A stretch of DNA of 5,212 bases from JACPAP01 sp035287045 (lineage in GTDB: Bacteria > Gemmatimonadota > Gemmatimonadetes > Gemmatimonadales > GWC2-71-9), in the NCBI GenBank assembly GCA_035287045.1, contig DATECF010000131.1, forward strand, positions 1 through 5,212, in the 5' to 3' direction. Below are positions 1 through 5,212 of this stretch, piece by piece. Below the pieces are notes generated by a model. The model was given only the letters and a program-made list of their open reading frames with translations. It was not told the DNA's origin and searched no databases. How positions within the stretch are numbered: the first letter of the stretch is position 1; every line of letters begins with the position of its first letter. A program made the position numbers and the translations under genes.

Positions 1-1232
1 TGGATCCGAGCAACGCGCAGCGGCTCTGGACCGGCGGGTTCTTCTTGTGGCGCACGACGAACGGGGCAGCGAGCTGGACCCAGGCGAGTGCCATCACAGC
101 CGGGAACGGAAGCGTGAGCGCGCTCGCGGTGGCGCCGACGAACGCGAATATGGTCCTGGCTGGAATGAGCGATGGATTCATCCATCGGACCACTATCGGC
201 CTAACCTCCAATTCCTCCACCAACTGGCCCTTCGTCCAGCCGCGGGCCGGCTACGTCTCCTGGCTGGCGTTCGACCCGACCAACGCCAACATCGCCTACG
301 CAACCTACTCGACGTTCGGCGGCACGCACGTGTGGAAGAGCACGGATGGCGGCGCCACTTGGACAGGCATTGACGGGTCCGGCGCCACAGGCATCCCAGA
401 CATCCCGGTGCACTCCATCGTCGTGGATCCCGCCATCACCTCCCGGCTCTATGTCGGGACCGACCTAGGTGTGTTTGTGTCCCGCGATGGCGGGGCAACC
501 TGGGCCGTCGAGAACACCGGCTTTGCGAACGTGATCACCGAGGCCCTGGCCGTCGCCAATGTCGGCGCGGCTCCGCACATCTTCGCCTTCACCCATGGTC
601 GCGGAGTCTGGCGGGTTCCGACTGCCGACGCGACCGGCATCTCCGTGACCCCCACCTCCCATGACTTCGGCACCGTTGATGTGGGGAACACGGCGGACCG
701 CACCTTCACGGTGCAGAATACGGGTGGGGGCACACTGACCGGGACCGCGGTCACGGCGGCCCCCAACTACAGCATTGTCTCCGGGGGATCTTTTAGCCTG
801 GGGCCCGGAGCGAGCCAGGACACGGTCGTGCGCTTCGCCCCGACGGGGGGCGGGACCTTCGCCGGGAGCGCCAACTTCACCTCCAACGGCGGCGACTTCG
901 CGCCGACCGTGACGGGGGTCGGCGTAGTGCCCCCCCTCACCCTCACGGGCCTCACCGCCAGCCTCCCCACCCCCCAGCCCGTCAACGCTACCATCACCTT
1001 CACGGCCACGGCCAGCGGGGGCACCCCGCCCCTCCAGTTCAAGTGGTGGGTCTATGATGGGGCCGTCTGGCGGGTGGGGCAGGACTGGGGGCCGAGCGCC
1101 ACCTTCGCCTGGACCCCCCTGACCCCGGGGAGCTACACCATCGGCGCCTGGGCCCGGAGCAACGGCAACACCGTCGATTGGTACGAGGGCACCGCGACCC
1201 GAAGCCTGGCGTTCACGATCACGGGGAGCTAG
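1..1232 (+). CDS. 3' part of a secreted or surface Asp-box repeat protein with choice-of-anchor D and Ig-like C-terminal domains
   Basis: The frame is open from the window edge (positions 3-44 read DPSNAQRLWTGGFF), so the true start lies upstream; the TTG at 45 is internal. The N-terminal part holds BNR/Asp-box repeats: a degenerate TTNGAASW at 54-77 and canonical STDGGATW (339-362) and SRDGGATW (480-503), with intervening strands such as YVGTDLGVFV, as in sortilin/VPS10-like propellers. About 639-930 is a choice-of-anchor D (ASPM/SPD-2/Hydin-type) immunoglobulin-like domain, marked by DFGTVDVG, FTVQNTG and VRFAPTGGGTF. About 940-1232 is a second beta-sandwich with paired Trp (FKWWVYDG, GPSATFAWTP, GSYTIGAWARS). 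These are extracellular modules in known families. No catalytic residues, LPXTG or membrane anchor are visible in this part. Export is inferred from the domains, because the signal peptide would lie outside the window. Substrate and role are unknown. Confidence 0.85.
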   Translation, partial: DPSNAQRLWTGGFFLWRTTNGAASWTQASAITAGNGSVSALAVAPTNANMVLAGMSDGFIHRTTIGLTSNSSTNWPFVQPRAGYVSWLAFDPTNANIAYATYSTFGGTHVWKSTDGGATWTGIDGSGATGIPDIPVHSIVVDPAITSRLYVGTDLGVFVSRDGGATWAVENTGFANVITEALAVANVGAAPHIFAFTHGRGVWRVPTADATGISVTPTSHDFGTVDVGNTADRTFTVQNTGGGTLTGTAVTAAPNYSIVSGGSFSLGPGASQDTVVRFAPTGGGTFAGSANFTSNGGDFAPTVTGVGVVPPLTLTGLTASLPTPQPVNATITFTATASGGTPPLQFKWWVYDGAVWRVGQDWGPSATFAWTPLTPGSYTIGAWARSNGNTVDWYEGTATRSLAFTITGS

Positions 1233-1433
1233 CGACCAAGTGAATTGGGTGCCTATAGCGGCAGCGGGTCTGAGATCTCAGCAAACTGCACGGACCGCGC
1301 CGATAAGGGCACGTTTAACTTTGCAGCGGCCATCAACATCGCGAGTCAATTCGAGGGGACCTTCAGCGGTTCGGAGGCTCTCAGACACGCCGAGCCGGAC
1401 CGAGAGAAACCTTGCCCACCGCCCCCTCGGTGA
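1233..1433 (+). pseudogene. Remnant of a Gly/Ser-rich beta domain, in frame with the upstream gene beyond its stop
   Basis: Reading on in the frame of the upstream gene after TAG 1230-1232, 67 codons stay open until TGA 1431-1433. Codons 1248-1373 look like genuine extracellular protein: GAYSGSGSE, then a Cys-Thr-Asp (1287-1295), then KGTFNFAAAINI and FEGTFSG. This alternation of Gly, Ser and aromatic residues resembles the small beta domains found in soil-bacterial surface proteins. After 1373 the frame turns Arg/Pro-rich and loses that character. No start codon with a Shine-Dalgarno precedes it. I read it as a decayed or cut-off domain that once belonged to the upstream gene or to a neighbouring paralogue. 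It may instead be chance. A perfect 12-bp palindrome CTGAGATCTCAG lies within it at 1270-1281. Confidence 0.35.
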
Positions 1434-1464
1434 CGTCCTTCGGCCCAAGCAAGAATGCCGGCCC

Positions 1465-1473
1465 AAAGAAAAA
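1465..1473 (+). repeat. Left target-site duplication (9 bp)
   Basis: AAAGAAAAA directly abuts the left inverted repeat and is repeated exactly at 4249-4257 directly outside the right one. This is the duplication expected from a DDE-type insertion with a 9-bp stagger. It is preceded by CCC, so the identity with the other junction extends to 15 bp (CCCAAAGAAAAAGGG). Confidence 0.9.
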
Positions 1474-1497
1474 GGGTGCGGCTCTTTTGGAACGGCG
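1474..1497 (+). repeat. Left terminal inverted repeat of the insertion sequence
   Basis: The repeat starts GGGTGCGGCTCTTTTGG and ends AACGGCG. It is the exact reverse complement of 4225-4248 over 24 bp, with no mismatch. Beyond 1497 the two ends diverge, apart from a shared ATGTTAGC further in. Confidence 0.95.
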
Positions 1498-1507
1498 TGA
1501 GTCTTCC

Positions 1508-1526
1508 ATGTTAGCGCAGAGTTAGC
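1508..1526 (+). repeat. Left subterminal short repeats
   Basis: ATGTTAGC (1508-1515) is followed by AGTTAGC (1520-1526). The GTTAGC cores start at 1510 and 1521, 11 bp or about one helical turn apart. The same octamer occurs in inverted orientation inside the right end. They could be accessory binding sites for the transposase or the DruA-like protein. The repeats are seen in the sequence; the function is inferred. Confidence 0.4.
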
Positions 1527-1656
1527 CTTCCTTCTTGGGGTCCTGCAGGCGCGATGCATCCGACATACGGCCTCGCGAGTGCCATAGGTGGCCACTGGGC
1601 GACCGCCCCTCGGCCGGCGATCGGCAGGCGGCACGCCGCGCCGGTGCACTTTTCGC

Positions 1657-1685
1657 TGGACATTTCCCTCCCCCCCCGCTATGGT
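1657..1685 (+). promoter_or_regulatory. Probable sigma-70-type promoter of the IS operon
   Basis: TGGACA (1657-1662; five of six matches to TTGACA) is followed by exactly 17 bp and then TATGGT (1680-1685; four of six matches to TATAAT). It lies 25 bp upstream of the first start codon, which predicts transcription starting near 1692 and a leader of roughly 20 nt that carries the Shine-Dalgarno. The spacer contains eight consecutive C (1670-1677). Confidence 0.5.
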
Positions 1686-1695
1686 ACGCGAGGGG

Positions 1696-1705
1696 AGGAG
1701 GGAGG
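1696..1705 (+). promoter_or_regulatory. Ribosome binding site of the DruA-like gene
   Basis: AGGAGGGAGG ends 5 nt before ATG 1711. This purine-rich match decides for 1711 over the in-frame ATG at 1681, which overlaps the putative -10 and has only pyrimidines in front of it. Confidence 0.75.
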
Positions 1706-1710
1706 ACGCG

Positions 1711-2601
1711 ATGCCGGAACCGAGCGCTACCTTGCGGTGCGCCGGCCGGGCGGTGGGGCCGGCCGAGATGGCCCTGATCCGGGAGGTGGTGGCCGATTGT
1801 CCGGGCCTCAGCCGGAGAGAGCTGGCGCACACGGTGTGCGAGCTCTTGGGGTGGACCCGCCCCCAGGGCACGCTGAAGGGCCGGGAGGCCCGCGAGTTCC
1901 TGGAGGGGTTGGCGATCCGGGGGCTGCTCGCCCTGCCCGCCAAGCGGCCCGGCCGCCCCGTGGGGGCGCGGACCGCGGTCCCGGTGACCGCGCAGGGCGA
2001 GCCGGGCGTGCCGCTCACGGGGCCGGTGGGGACGCTCGGCCCGGTCACCCTGGAGGTGGTGCAGACCCCCGGGCAGCACGCCCTGTTCCGGGAACTGGTG
2101 GGGCGGTACCACTACCAGGGGCACGCGGTGCCCTTCGGGGCGTCCCTCCGCTACCTGGTCGTCGCGGGCGTCCCGCGCCAGGTCGTGGGGTGCCTCCAGT
2201 TCTCCAGCCCGGCCTGGCGGCTCGCGGTCCGGGACCGCTGGATCGGCTGGGACGACGCGACCCGGCGGCGGAACCTCCCGCGGGCCGTGAACAACAGCCG
2301 CTTCCTGCTCCTGCCCTGGGTGCAGGTCAAGAACCTGGCCAGCAGCGTGCTGGCCCAGGGGGTGCGGCGGCTGCCGGCGGACTGGGCCGCGCGGTACGCG
2401 GTCGAGCCCCTGCTCGTCGAGACGCTGGTCGACCGGGGCCGGGCGGGGACCTGCTACCGGGCCGCCAACTGGCTGGCCCTGGGCCTGACCGCCGGGCGGG
2501 GGCGCCAGGACCGCACCCATGCGCGCCACGGGGCCGCCCCCAAGACCGTGCTGGTCTACCCGCTGGTGGCCGACGCCGTCCCGCGGTTGCGGGCGGGCTG
2601 A
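1711..2601 (+). CDS. DruA-like protein (DUF4338) carried by the insertion sequence, 296 aa
   Basis: Residues about 18-76 form a winged-helix-like N-terminal region (LSRRELA, VCELLGW, GTLKGREAREFL, RGLLALP). The DUF4338 core, about 115-290, shows its hallmarks in order: YHYQG (133-137), the strand LRYLVV, FSSPAWRLAVRDRWIGWD (ending at D181), the NNSRF block from N194, LLPWVQVKNLAS, ETLVD (237-241), then GTCYRAANW with C248, Y249 and R250. These identify the family firmly. DUF4338 is best known from DruA of Druantia anti-phage systems, whose biochemical role is unsettled. No druB-E or helicase gene is present here. The position inside the inverted repeats, first in an operon 3 bp before the transposase gene, suggests a transposition accessory or regulator. 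The length is near that of short stand-alone family members and no core motif is missing. Confidence 0.9.
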   Translation: MPEPSATLRCAGRAVGPAEMALIREVVADCPGLSRRELAHTVCELLGWTRPQGTLKGREAREFLEGLAIRGLLALPAKRPGRPVGARTAVPVTAQGEPGVPLTGPVGTLGPVTLEVVQTPGQHALFRELVGRYHYQGHAVPFGASLRYLVVAGVPRQVVGCLQFSSPAWRLAVRDRWIGWDDATRRRNLPRAVNNSRFLLLPWVQVKNLASSVLAQGVRRLPADWAARYAVEPLLVETLVDRGRAGTCYRAANWLALGLTAGRGRQDRTHARHGAAPKTVLVYPLVADAVPRLRAG

Positions 2602-2604
2602 CCG

Positions 2605-4146
2605 GTGGCGGCCCTTCCCGCCCGGACGGCAGAGCCCTTCGCCGCGCCGCGCGCGACGTTCAGTGCGCTCGAGGCGTTCCTCGGCTCCCCGGAGGCCGGC
2701 GGCTTGACCCACAGTGAGCTGGAACGGGAACTGGAGCAGCGGGGGCGCGAGCTCCTGCGGCAACTCCTGCAGGCGCACCTCGAGGTCCGCGGCCCGGGCG
2801 AGGCCGCGGGGCCGGTGACCGGGGCCGACGGCGTGGGCCGGGACGCGGCGCACGTGCACGCGCGCGGGCTGGAGACGGTCTTCGGCGAGGTCCAGGTCGC
2901 GCGGGTGGGCTACGGGGCGGCCGGCGTCGCGAGCCTGCACCCGCTCGACGCGGACCTGAACCTGCCGCCGGAGCACTACTCGCTGGAGGTGCGCCGCCGC
3001 GTGGCGGAGGCGGCCGCCAAGGACTCCTTCGACGAGGTCGTCCAGGCGCTGCGGGCTGCGACCGGCGCGCAGGTGGGGAAACGGCAGGTCGAGGAGCTCG
3101 TCGGCCGCGCCGCCCAAGACTTCGGTGCGTTCTACCAGGCGCGGGTGGAGGTGCGCCCCCCGGAGGCGACCGGGCCGATCCTCGTGATCAGCGCGGACGG
3201 CAAAGGCGTGGTCATGCGGCGGGAGGATCTCCGGGAGGCGACACGGAAGGAGGCCGAGCGGACCCGGCACAAGCTGCGGCATCGACTGACTCGGGGGGAG
3301 AAGCGCCACGCGAAGCGCATGGCCACCGTGGCGGCGGTCTATACGATCATGCCCTACGTCCGCACCCCCGAGGCGGTGCTGGGCGGCCTCGCCCCGCAGC
3401 ATGGACGGGAGCCGCCCGACCGCCCCCGCCCGGAGCGCAAGCGGGTGTGGGCCAGCCTCGCGCAGGAGCCCGAGGCCGTGCTCCGGGAGGCTTTCCGCGA
3501 GGCCCGCCGGCGGGACCCCGACGGGCAGAAGCGCTGGGTGGCCCTCGTGGACGGCAACGAGCCCCAACTGGAGAACTTGCAGCGGCTCTTTCGGCGGGAG
3601 GGGTACCGGCCCTGGATCGTGCTCGACTTCCTCCACGTGGCGGAGCGGGTGTGGAAGGCTGGCCGCGACTTCCACCCCGAGGACAGTCCGGCCCTGGAAG
3701 CCTGGGTCACGCCCCGCCTGCTCGGCATCCTGCGGGGCCGCGCCTCGCACGTCGCGGCCGGGATGCGGCGCAGCGCCACCCGGCAGGGGCTCGCCGCGGA
3801 GGCGCGAACGGGCGTCGATGGCTGCGCGAACTACTTGCTGAAGTACGCCCCGTACCTCCGCTACGACGGGGCCCTCGCGGAGGGCTTGCCGATCGGGACC
3901 GGCGTGATCGAAGGGGCCTGCCGGCACCTGGTCAAGGATCGGATGGACCGCACCGGGGCCCGCTGGAGTCTGGCGGGGGCCGAAGCGGTCCTCCGCCTCC
4001 GGGCCCTGCGGAGCAGCGGGGACTTCGACGCCTACTGGCGCTTCCACGAGCAGCAGGAGTATCGGCGCCACCACGCCGCTCGCTACGCGGACGGGCAGGT
4101 CGTCCCCGTCCGGCGGCGCCAGCGGCACCTCAAGCGGGTCAAGTAG
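2605..4146 (+). CDS. ISKra4-family transposase (Mutator/IS256-like DDE fold), 513 aa
   Basis: The protein catalyses movement of the surrounding element. The N-terminus has a helical, coiled-coil-prone segment (LTHSELERELEQRGRELL, from residue 34) that is typical of ISKra4 transposases. The catalytic candidates are D198 in ISADGKGVVMR, D316 in LVDGNEP and E436 in GVIEGACRH. D341 and H344 in LDFLHVAER form the C/D-x2-H signature that follows the second catalytic Asp in Mutator/IS256 relatives. The family-typical stretches REDLREATRK, GEKRHAKRMATVAAVYTI and KDRMDRTGARWS are intact, so the enzyme should be functional. GTG 2605 is the first possible start, because TGA 2599-2601 precedes it in the same frame. 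No clear Shine-Dalgarno is visible, so translation is probably coupled to the DruA-like gene. The second catalytic Asp could instead be D341. Confidence 0.93.
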   Translation: MAALPARTAEPFAAPRATFSALEAFLGSPEAGGLTHSELERELEQRGRELLRQLLQAHLEVRGPGEAAGPVTGADGVGRDAAHVHARGLETVFGEVQVARVGYGAAGVASLHPLDADLNLPPEHYSLEVRRRVAEAAAKDSFDEVVQALRAATGAQVGKRQVEELVGRAAQDFGAFYQARVEVRPPEATGPILVISADGKGVVMRREDLREATRKEAERTRHKLRHRLTRGEKRHAKRMATVAAVYTIMPYVRTPEAVLGGLAPQHGREPPDRPRPERKRVWASLAQEPEAVLREAFREARRRDPDGQKRWVALVDGNEPQLENLQRLFRREGYRPWIVLDFLHVAERVWKAGRDFHPEDSPALEAWVTPRLLGILRGRASHVAAGMRRSATRQGLAAEARTGVDGCANYLLKYAPYLRYDGALAEGLPIGTGVIEGACRHLVKDRMDRTGARWSLAGAEAVLRLRALRSSGDFDAYWRFHEQQEYRRHHAARYADGQVVPVRRRQRHLKRVK

Positions 4147-4171
4147 TCCCCCCGCGTTCCGTCGAGAACCT

Positions 4172-4207
4172 GCGAACATCACGTCAACATTCACACGGGG
4201 CTAACAT
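4172..4207 (-). repeat. Right subterminal short repeats
   Basis: Three related octamers are present: GCGAACAT (4172-4179), GTCAACAT (4183-4190) and GCTAACAT (4200-4207). They are the inverted form of the left-end ATGTTAGC and share AACAT. The first two starts are 11 bp apart, the same phasing as at the left end. Only the outermost copy matches the left octamer exactly. Confidence 0.4.
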
Positions 4208-4224
4208 CTGGCAAGAGCAAATTG

Positions 4225-4248
4225 CGCCGTTCCAAAAGAGCCGCACCC
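4225..4248 (-). repeat. Right terminal inverted repeat of the insertion sequence
   Basis: CGCCGTTCCAAAAGAG followed by CCGCACCC is the perfect reverse complement of 1474-1497. It lies 78 bp after the transposase stop codon. Confidence 0.95.
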
Positions 4249-4257
4249 AAAGAAAAA
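4249..4257 (+). repeat. Right target-site duplication (9 bp)
   Basis: AAAGAAAAA is identical to 1465-1473 and is followed by GGG of the host flank. Confidence 0.9.
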
Positions 4258-4481
4258 GGGAGCCGCACGAGGAAAGCCCACGCTGAAGGGACCAGCGGTG
4301 ACCCCGCTCGGAGTGTAGGCCGTTGATTCGACCACCTAAAGGGCCGTTTGGGGACGTCGGTGAATTGCCTTCCGAATGGATCGGCGATGGATCGTTCACT
4401 GCCCGGTAGCGGGTACCCAGGAGTGAGGCGCTCAAGGGCGCCCGAGCGGCACGGTTCGTCGCTTCCAAGAAAGGAGCGGAA
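4258..4481 (+). other. Non-coding host flank between the insertion sequence and the methyltransferase gene
   Basis: I see no credible gene here. There are small hairpin-capable stretches: AGCGG/CCGCT (4294-4298 with 4304-4308), CCCG/CGGG (4402-4405 with 4410-4413) next to the palindrome GGGTACCC (4411-4418), and CGCTC/GAGCG (4429-4433 with 4444-4448) enclosing the palindrome GGGCGCCC (4436-4443). None has a T tract, so none is called a terminator. No convincing -35/-10 pair for the downstream gene was found. Confidence 0.6.
4470..4476 (+). promoter_or_regulatory. Ribosome binding site of the methyltransferase gene
   Basis: AAAGGAG lies 5 nt before ATG 4482. It is strong enough to fix that start. 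Confidence 0.75.
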
Positions 4482-5212
4482 ATGAGCTCGGTCTGGAATC
4501 CCAGGCCACCCGACTCCGCACCCCCGGCATTCGGCGAGACACTTTTCGCGGGCATCGCCTGGCATCACCGTTGGGAGATTTTTCGGGGCGTGTTCACTCC
4601 GGGGCCGAACCCGGTTGCATTACTGTGCGAGCACATTCAACTGCCACGGGATCTTCGCGGGAGGCGCGTTTTAGACATCGGCGCGTGGAACGGCTGTTTC
4701 AGCTTCGAGTGTGAGCGGCGGGGCGCGGCGGAAGTGGTGGCGTTTGGCCCCGAGGATCCCGAGGCGGCGGGCTTCAACCGGCTGAGGGATGCCCTGGGGT
4801 CAAGCGTGAAATACCATCGCGGCTCCATCTACGACATCGACGCCAGGACTGTAGGGACTTTCGATGTCGTGCTCTTCCTGGGCGTGCTGTATCATTTGCG
4901 GTACCCGCTCCTTGCGCTCGACAAGCTGCGCCGCCTGACGACGGGAGTGCTCCTCGTGGAGAGCCACGTCATCGACGATGGCCTCATCCCCCCGAACCGG
5001 AGCCGCCTCCGCTCGTTCCTGCTCCGGAGGGCTTCCCGCACACTGGCGAACGTCCCCCTATGGCAGTTCTATCGGCACGGCGAACTGGGTGGAGACCCCT
5101 CAAATTGGTTCGGGCCGAACGTGCGCGCGGTCCTTGATGGGCTGGGGTCGGCGGGATTCGACGCCGCAGTCCTGGGAGTTTGGTCCGGGCGAGCCGCGTT
5201 CCGGGCCACCCC
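4482..5212 (+). CDS. CmoB/DUF1698-like class I SAM-dependent methyltransferase, 3' end outside the window
   Basis: At least 243 codons are open, without a stop before the edge. A short N-terminal segment carries AWHHRWEIF and a TPG (39-41), like the Trp and TPG region ahead of the SAM domain in CmoB-like enzymes. Motif I is VLDIGAWNG (63-71). Later hallmarks are FDVVLFLGVLYHLRYPLLAL (127-146), LLVES, and YRHGEL with NWFGPN (208-213), matching the Y-x-x-x-EL and NW-x-x-PN elements of the family. Only about 60 residues precede motif I, far fewer than in true CmoB, so it is probably a relative acting on another substrate (for example a surface glycan) and not the tRNA U34 enzyme; the substrate is not deducible. 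The acidic residue expected at the end of strand 2 is replaced by Gly89. The gene is in the same direction as the insertion sequence, with no visible promoter of its own. Confidence 0.85.
   Translation, partial: MSSVWNPRPPDSAPPAFGETLFAGIAWHHRWEIFRGVFTPGPNPVALLCEHIQLPRDLRGRRVLDIGAWNGCFSFECERRGAAEVVAFGPEDPEAAGFNRLRDALGSSVKYHRGSIYDIDARTVGTFDVVLFLGVLYHLRYPLLALDKLRRLTTGVLLVESHVIDDGLIPPNRSRLRSFLLRRASRTLANVPLWQFYRHGELGGDPSNWFGPNVRAVLDGLGSAGFDAAVLGVWSGRAAFRAT

Larger units (their letters stand above)
1474..4248 (+). mobile_element. Complete ISKra4-family insertion sequence, 2775 bp, with a DruA-like gene and a transposase gene
   Basis: Three independent signs delimit the element: perfect 24-bp terminal inverted repeats (1474-1497 and 4225-4248), an exact 9-bp direct repeat immediately outside both, and an intact transposase gene inside. 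Tips starting GGG, 9-bp duplication, length near 2.8 kb and the transposase sequence fit the ISKra4 family as I recall it; its larger members can carry an extra upstream gene. The order is IR, short subterminal repeats, about 180 bp of leader with no gene, promoter, DruA-like gene, transposase gene, 78 bp of tail with further subterminal repeats, IR. There is no resistance cargo. Internal GC is extreme: bases 2821-2880 are 50/60 G+C, whereas 1261-1320 in the left flank are 35/60. Both genes are uninterrupted and the ends are identical, so the insertion looks recent and may be active. Confidence 0.92.

Noticed and set aside
1417..1432. Hairpin CACCG/CGGTG as a terminator for the upstream gene
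   Set aside because: It has a five-base-pair stem, a C-rich loop, no T tract, and lies about 190 bp after the stop codon.
1240..1500. An 86-codon frame from GTG 1240 running into the left inverted repeat; in the rebuilt empty site it would continue to a TGA in the right flank
   Set aside because: Its sequence is Arg/Ser-rich without recognisable features and it has no ribosome binding site. The neighbouring frame at 1233-1433 looks more protein-like.
1711..2601. A Druantia defence system
   Set aside because: Only the DruA-like domain is present. No large helicase or other Dru gene lies in the window, and the gene is enclosed by the inverted repeats of an insertion sequence.
1554..2717. A 387-codon plus-strand frame overlapping the DruA-like gene
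   Set aside because: The translation is Gly/Pro/Arg-rich without motifs, whereas the overlapping frame contains the full set of DUF4338 motifs and a good Shine-Dalgarno.
1522..4194. An 890-codon open frame on the minus strand, antisense to both IS genes
   Set aside because: Its translation is a low-complexity mix of Pro, Arg, Gly, Ala and His with no family motif. It mirrors two well-identified genes with extreme G+C at third codon positions, which keeps antisense frames open.
4184..4568. Minus-strand frames of about 125 codons across the right IS end
   Set aside because: They span the inverted repeat, the duplication and the methyltransferase start, and show no motif or ribosome binding site.

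Overview
The window comes from a high-GC bacterium. The Asp-box plus choice-of-anchor D architecture of the first gene, and the extreme GC of its genes, recall uncultivated soil or sediment lineages such as Rokubacteria (Methylomirabilota). That assignment rests on general resemblance only.

The centre is one complete insertion sequence at 1474-4248 (2775 bp), bounded to the base. It has perfect 24-bp terminal inverted repeats that begin GGGTGCGG and is flanked by a 9-bp duplication AAAGAAAAA. It carries two genes on the + strand. The first (1711-2601) encodes a DUF4338/DruA-like protein, and the second (2605-4146) encodes an ISKra4-family (Mutator/IS256-like DDE) transposase. The genes are 3 bp apart and in the same frame. 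A plausible promoter lies directly before the first gene with a run of eight C in its spacer, and short repeats lie just inside both ends. No other Druantia gene is present, so the DruA-like protein looks like part of the transposon and not part of a defence island.

Left of the element is the 3' part of a large surface or secreted repeat protein (1-1232): Asp-box beta-propeller-like repeats, then a choice-of-anchor D domain, then a C-terminal Ig-like domain. Directly after its TAG stop, in the same frame, 1248-1373 still reads like a piece of a Gly/Ser-rich beta domain, probably decayed.

Right of the element, after a 224-bp non-coding stretch, a CmoB/DUF1698-like SAM-dependent methyltransferase gene starts at 4482 behind a strong Shine-Dalgarno and runs off the window. 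It has Gly where the SAM-ribose-binding acidic residue is expected.

The element thus sits between two apparently unrelated host genes, pointing the same way as both.
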